DNA of 8,095 nt, from the NCBI GenBank assembly GCA_023429845.1, contig JAEZCY010000296.1, positions 1-8,095 on the forward strand, read 5' to 3'. This DNA comes from Acidobacteriota bacterium. Lineage in GTDB: Bacteria > Acidobacteriota > Vicinamibacteria > Vicinamibacterales > Vicinamibacteraceae. Below, in pieces: positions 6,714 through 8,095 of the stretch. Both the position numbers and the translations under genes were made by a program. Below the pieces are notes generated by a model. The model was not told the origin of the DNA. It worked only from the letters and a program-made list of their open reading frames with translations, and did not search any database. The first letter of the stretch is position 1, and each line of letters begins with the position of its first letter.

Positions 6714-7786
6714 CGGCTCACGTACGCGAACACGATGAGCAGGGCGAGGATGATGAGCGTCACCTTGACCCAGCTGACCGGGTACGTCCCGCCCATGCGA
6801 CCGTTCGTGGCGTTCACCACCACCTGGTACGGCTTGCGCCCGTACACGTAGGTCATGACGTACACGGGCACCAGCACGTGCTTGAAGGTGCGTCCGCTCC
6901 ACTCGGGCGACATGCGCAGGTTCTGGTAGGTGTCGCCGGGTATCTGGCTGATGCACATCTGCCGCAGCTCGTCGTGCATGCGGGCCAGCGCCTGTTCCGC
7001 GGCGTCGACGAGGACCACCTGGTACTGCTCGACGACGTGACCCGACAGGTAACCGGTGTCGTACGGGATGAGCTCCTGTGTGGGGAAGGGCTCGACCTGC
7101 GCCAGCAGGCCGCTGTCGATGCCGCGCGTGCCGGAGATCAGCGTGTCGTCGAAGAAGTGATCGACGACACCGGCGGCCGGTTCCCACCGCACGCGTCGCA
7201 CCCGGTTGTTGCCCTGCTTCACGTAGTAGTAGTGCCCGGCGTCGGCCCGCCATGGGCAGTGCACCTGTGCGTCGAAGGTCCAGTACGGGATATAGAGCCC
7301 GTGCAGCGTGTCCACGAGCGCCTTCCGCTTGAACGCGTTGGGCGCGAGCCACTTGCTGCCGAACCAATGGCGCACCGTCTCGCGCACCTGCGCCTCGCTG
7401 ACGCGGAACGGCAGCAGGCTCGACGGCGTGATCGGCGGCGTGATCGACGCGTAGTCCACGAGCGCGGGCGAGCCGCAGAACTCGCAGTTCTGCCCGACCC
7501 GCTCCGGCTGGTAGACCATGACCGCCTTGCACGACTGGCACTGGACGCTTCTGGTCTCCGCACGCCAGCCGCGCTCCTGGTCCCGCGTGTCGCTGATGCC
7601 GGTCTCGAGGTCGAGCTCCTCGATGGGGCCGGCGCCGGCGGCGAACGCGTATGCCGACTCGGTGCCGCAGAAGGGGCACACGAGCCTCTGCCTGGCGGCG
7701 TTCCACTCCGCCTGGGCGCCGCACGCGGCGCACGTGTGCTTGCGGAGCGCGAGGATGTCCTGCGGAATCGGGGGAGGCGTGGACAC
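6710..7786 (-). CDS. Double zinc-ribbon protein with C-terminal membrane anchor (YdjG-like)
   Basis: A 358-residue protein with two zinc ribbons of identical spacing: Cys19, Cys22, Cys37, Cys40 and Cys83, Cys86, Cys101, Cys104, each CxxC-14-CxxC. Such proteins are often labelled TFIIB-like zinc-binding or, misleadingly, replication factor Y-related. The middle (about 110-330) is a soluble domain rich in aromatic residues (LYIPYWTFDAQVHCPW, VLVPVYVMTYVYGRKPYQV). Residues about 338-356 form one hydrophobic segment, and only three residues follow it, so most of the protein should lie on one side of the membrane, probably cytoplasmic. Size and layout recall B. subtilis YdjG, which with YdjH recruits the SPFH protein YdjI and PspA to the stressed membrane. 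The start is GTG 7786 with only a weak AGG ten bases upstream; the frame is closed by a stop at 7828. The stop lies inside a hairpin repeat. Real gene: sure. YdjG-like role: inference from architecture. Confidence 0.9.
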   Translation of the reverse strand: MSTPPPIPQDILALRKHTCAACGAQAEWNAARQRLVCPFCGTESAYAFAAGAGPIEELDLETGISDTRDQERGWRAETRSVQCQSCKAVMVYQPERVGQNCEFCGSPALVDYASITPPITPSSLLPFRVSEAQVRETVRHWFGSKWLAPNAFKRKALVDTLHGLYIPYWTFDAQVHCPWRADAGHYYYVKQGNNRVRRVRWEPAAGVVDHFFDDTLISGTRGIDSGLLAQVEPFPTQELIPYDTGYLSGHVVEQYQVVLVDAAEQALARMHDELRQMCISQIPGDTYQNLRMSPEWSGRTFKHVLVPVYVMTYVYGRKPYQVVVNATNGRMGGTYPVSWVKVTLIILALLIVFAYVSR

Positions 7787-7797
7787 GGTCGGGATAC

Positions 7798-7859
7798 CTG
7801 AGGCCGGCAGCCTACGGCCTACAGCCTACAAGCTGCAGACCGCAGGCTGCAGGCCTCAG
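7798..7859. repeat. 20-bp imperfect inverted repeat with heptamer rhythm
   Basis: The arms at 7798-7817 and 7840-7859 match at 18 of 20 paired positions (outer CTGAGGCC with GGCCTCAG) around a 22-base loop that holds an inner stem CAGC (7822-7825) with GCTG (7832-7835). From 7809 the sequence also reads as 7-mers: AGCCTAC, GGCCTAC, AGCCTAC, AAGCTGC, AGACCGC, AGGCTGC, AGGCCTC. It fills most of the 69-bp gap between the minus-strand genes and covers the stop of the upstream one. No T-run follows on either strand, so it is perhaps an attenuator or an mRNA processing/stability hairpin. Confidence 0.75.
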
Positions 7860-8095
7860 TTGGCCAGATAGGAATCCAGCGCGGCGCGCGTGATCCGGTA
7901 CGTCGAGCCGATCTTCTTGGCCTTCAGCTCGCCCGCCTCGATCACGGCCATCACGTCGGCGTCCGCGACGCCGAGGACCTTCGCGACATCGGCGATGCCC
8001 AGCAGGTCGGCGCTTGGGAGTACCGGAGCCCCCGCGGCAGCGGCCGCAGGCACCCCACCGGCGATCGGACCAGCCCCGGGCGCGACGGGCGTCGT
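7856..8095 (-). CDS. C-terminal end of a larger protein: Pro/Ala/Gly linker plus excisionase-type winged helix (5' partial)
   Basis: Seventy-nine residues are visible, ending at TGA (7858-7856); the frame is still open at the window edge. A GTG at 8053 could be read as a start giving 65 residues, but in-frame codons before it continue the same low-complexity TTPVAPGAGPIAGG stretch, typical of an interdomain linker, so I read this as a protein tail. The last 50 or so residues fit the HTH_17/excisionase (MerR-like) pattern: LLGIADVAKVLGVADADVM is the helix-turn-helix, IEAGELKAKKIG the wing and YRITRAALDSYLAN the final helix. Alone this would suggest DNA binding. Next to a YdjG-like zinc-ribbon gene, it may instead be the C-terminal add-on of an SPFH (YdjI-like) membrane-stress protein, where the fold could mediate protein contacts. 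That identification is inference, since the N-terminus is missing. It is 69 bp upstream of the zinc-ribbon gene on the same strand and may be co-transcribed with it. Confidence 0.72.
   Translation of the reverse strand, partial: TTPVAPGAGPIAGGVPAAAAAGAPVLPSADLLGIADVAKVLGVADADVMAVIEAGELKAKKIGSTYRITRAALDSYLAN

Noticed and set aside
5325..6851. 508-codon plus-strand frame overlapping the end of the peptidase gene and the convergent gap
   Set aside because: Arg/Gly/His-rich out-of-frame shadow running through the hairpin repeats and into the antisense of the zinc-ribbon gene.
6651..7801. Long alternative frames on both strands over the zinc-ribbon gene (6651-7733 minus, 6878-7801 plus)
   Set aside because: Only the 7786-6710 frame contains the evenly spaced Cys pairs and membrane segment; the others have shadow-like composition.
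7856..8053. Free-standing 65-residue excisionase gene starting at GTG 8053, suggesting a prophage or integrative element
   Set aside because: The frame continues upstream as a Pro/Ala/Gly linker to the window edge, and no integrase, attachment site or phage gene is visible.

Overview
The window is GC-rich DNA from a Gram-negative bacterium. It encodes an outer-membrane-type barrel protein, a Sec-exported S9 peptidase and short GC-rich hairpin repeats in almost every gap. From general memory of such genomes, the style (secreted S9 peptidases, GTAG-headed intergenic hairpins, heptamer-like repeats) suggests Acidobacteriota, possibly the Vicinamibacteria. No marker gene here proves this.

Layout. 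Plus strand: (1) the 3' part of a gene for a large envelope protein with a LolA-like middle and a beta-barrel-like C-terminus (to 2408); (2) a complete FabF/KAS II-like beta-ketoacyl-ACP synthase (2513-3733); (3) a complete secreted prolyl-oligopeptidase-family peptidase with an extra C-terminal domain of about 200 residues (3919-6600). Minus strand, convergent with the peptidase: (4) a membrane-anchored protein with two zinc ribbons (7786-6710), and upstream of it (5) the 3' end of a gene whose product ends in a Pro/Ala/Gly-rich linker and an excisionase-type winged helix (7856 to the window edge). No tRNA, rRNA, CRISPR array, transposase or integrase gene was seen. No gap exceeds 185 bases.

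How the genes may work together. The plus-strand genes are separated by 104 and 184 bp, each gap carrying hairpin repeats and a possible promoter, so they look like separate units rather than a tight operon. The minus-strand pair is the most suggestive context. A double zinc-ribbon protein with one C-terminal membrane helix resembles YdjG of the Bacillus subtilis PspA/YdjGHI envelope-stress module. The truncated neighbour may be the tail of the SPFH (YdjI-like) partner, but its diagnostic N-terminus lies outside the window.

The most distinctive non-coding signal is a family of hairpins with a GTAG head and a 9-bp GC stem, near 2405, 2453, 3761, 3861, 6621 and 6682. Copies differ by base-pair-preserving changes, and two of them supply the TAG stop codon of the adjacent gene. 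A separate 20-bp imperfect inverted repeat with a 7-nt rhythm fills the gap between the two minus-strand genes.
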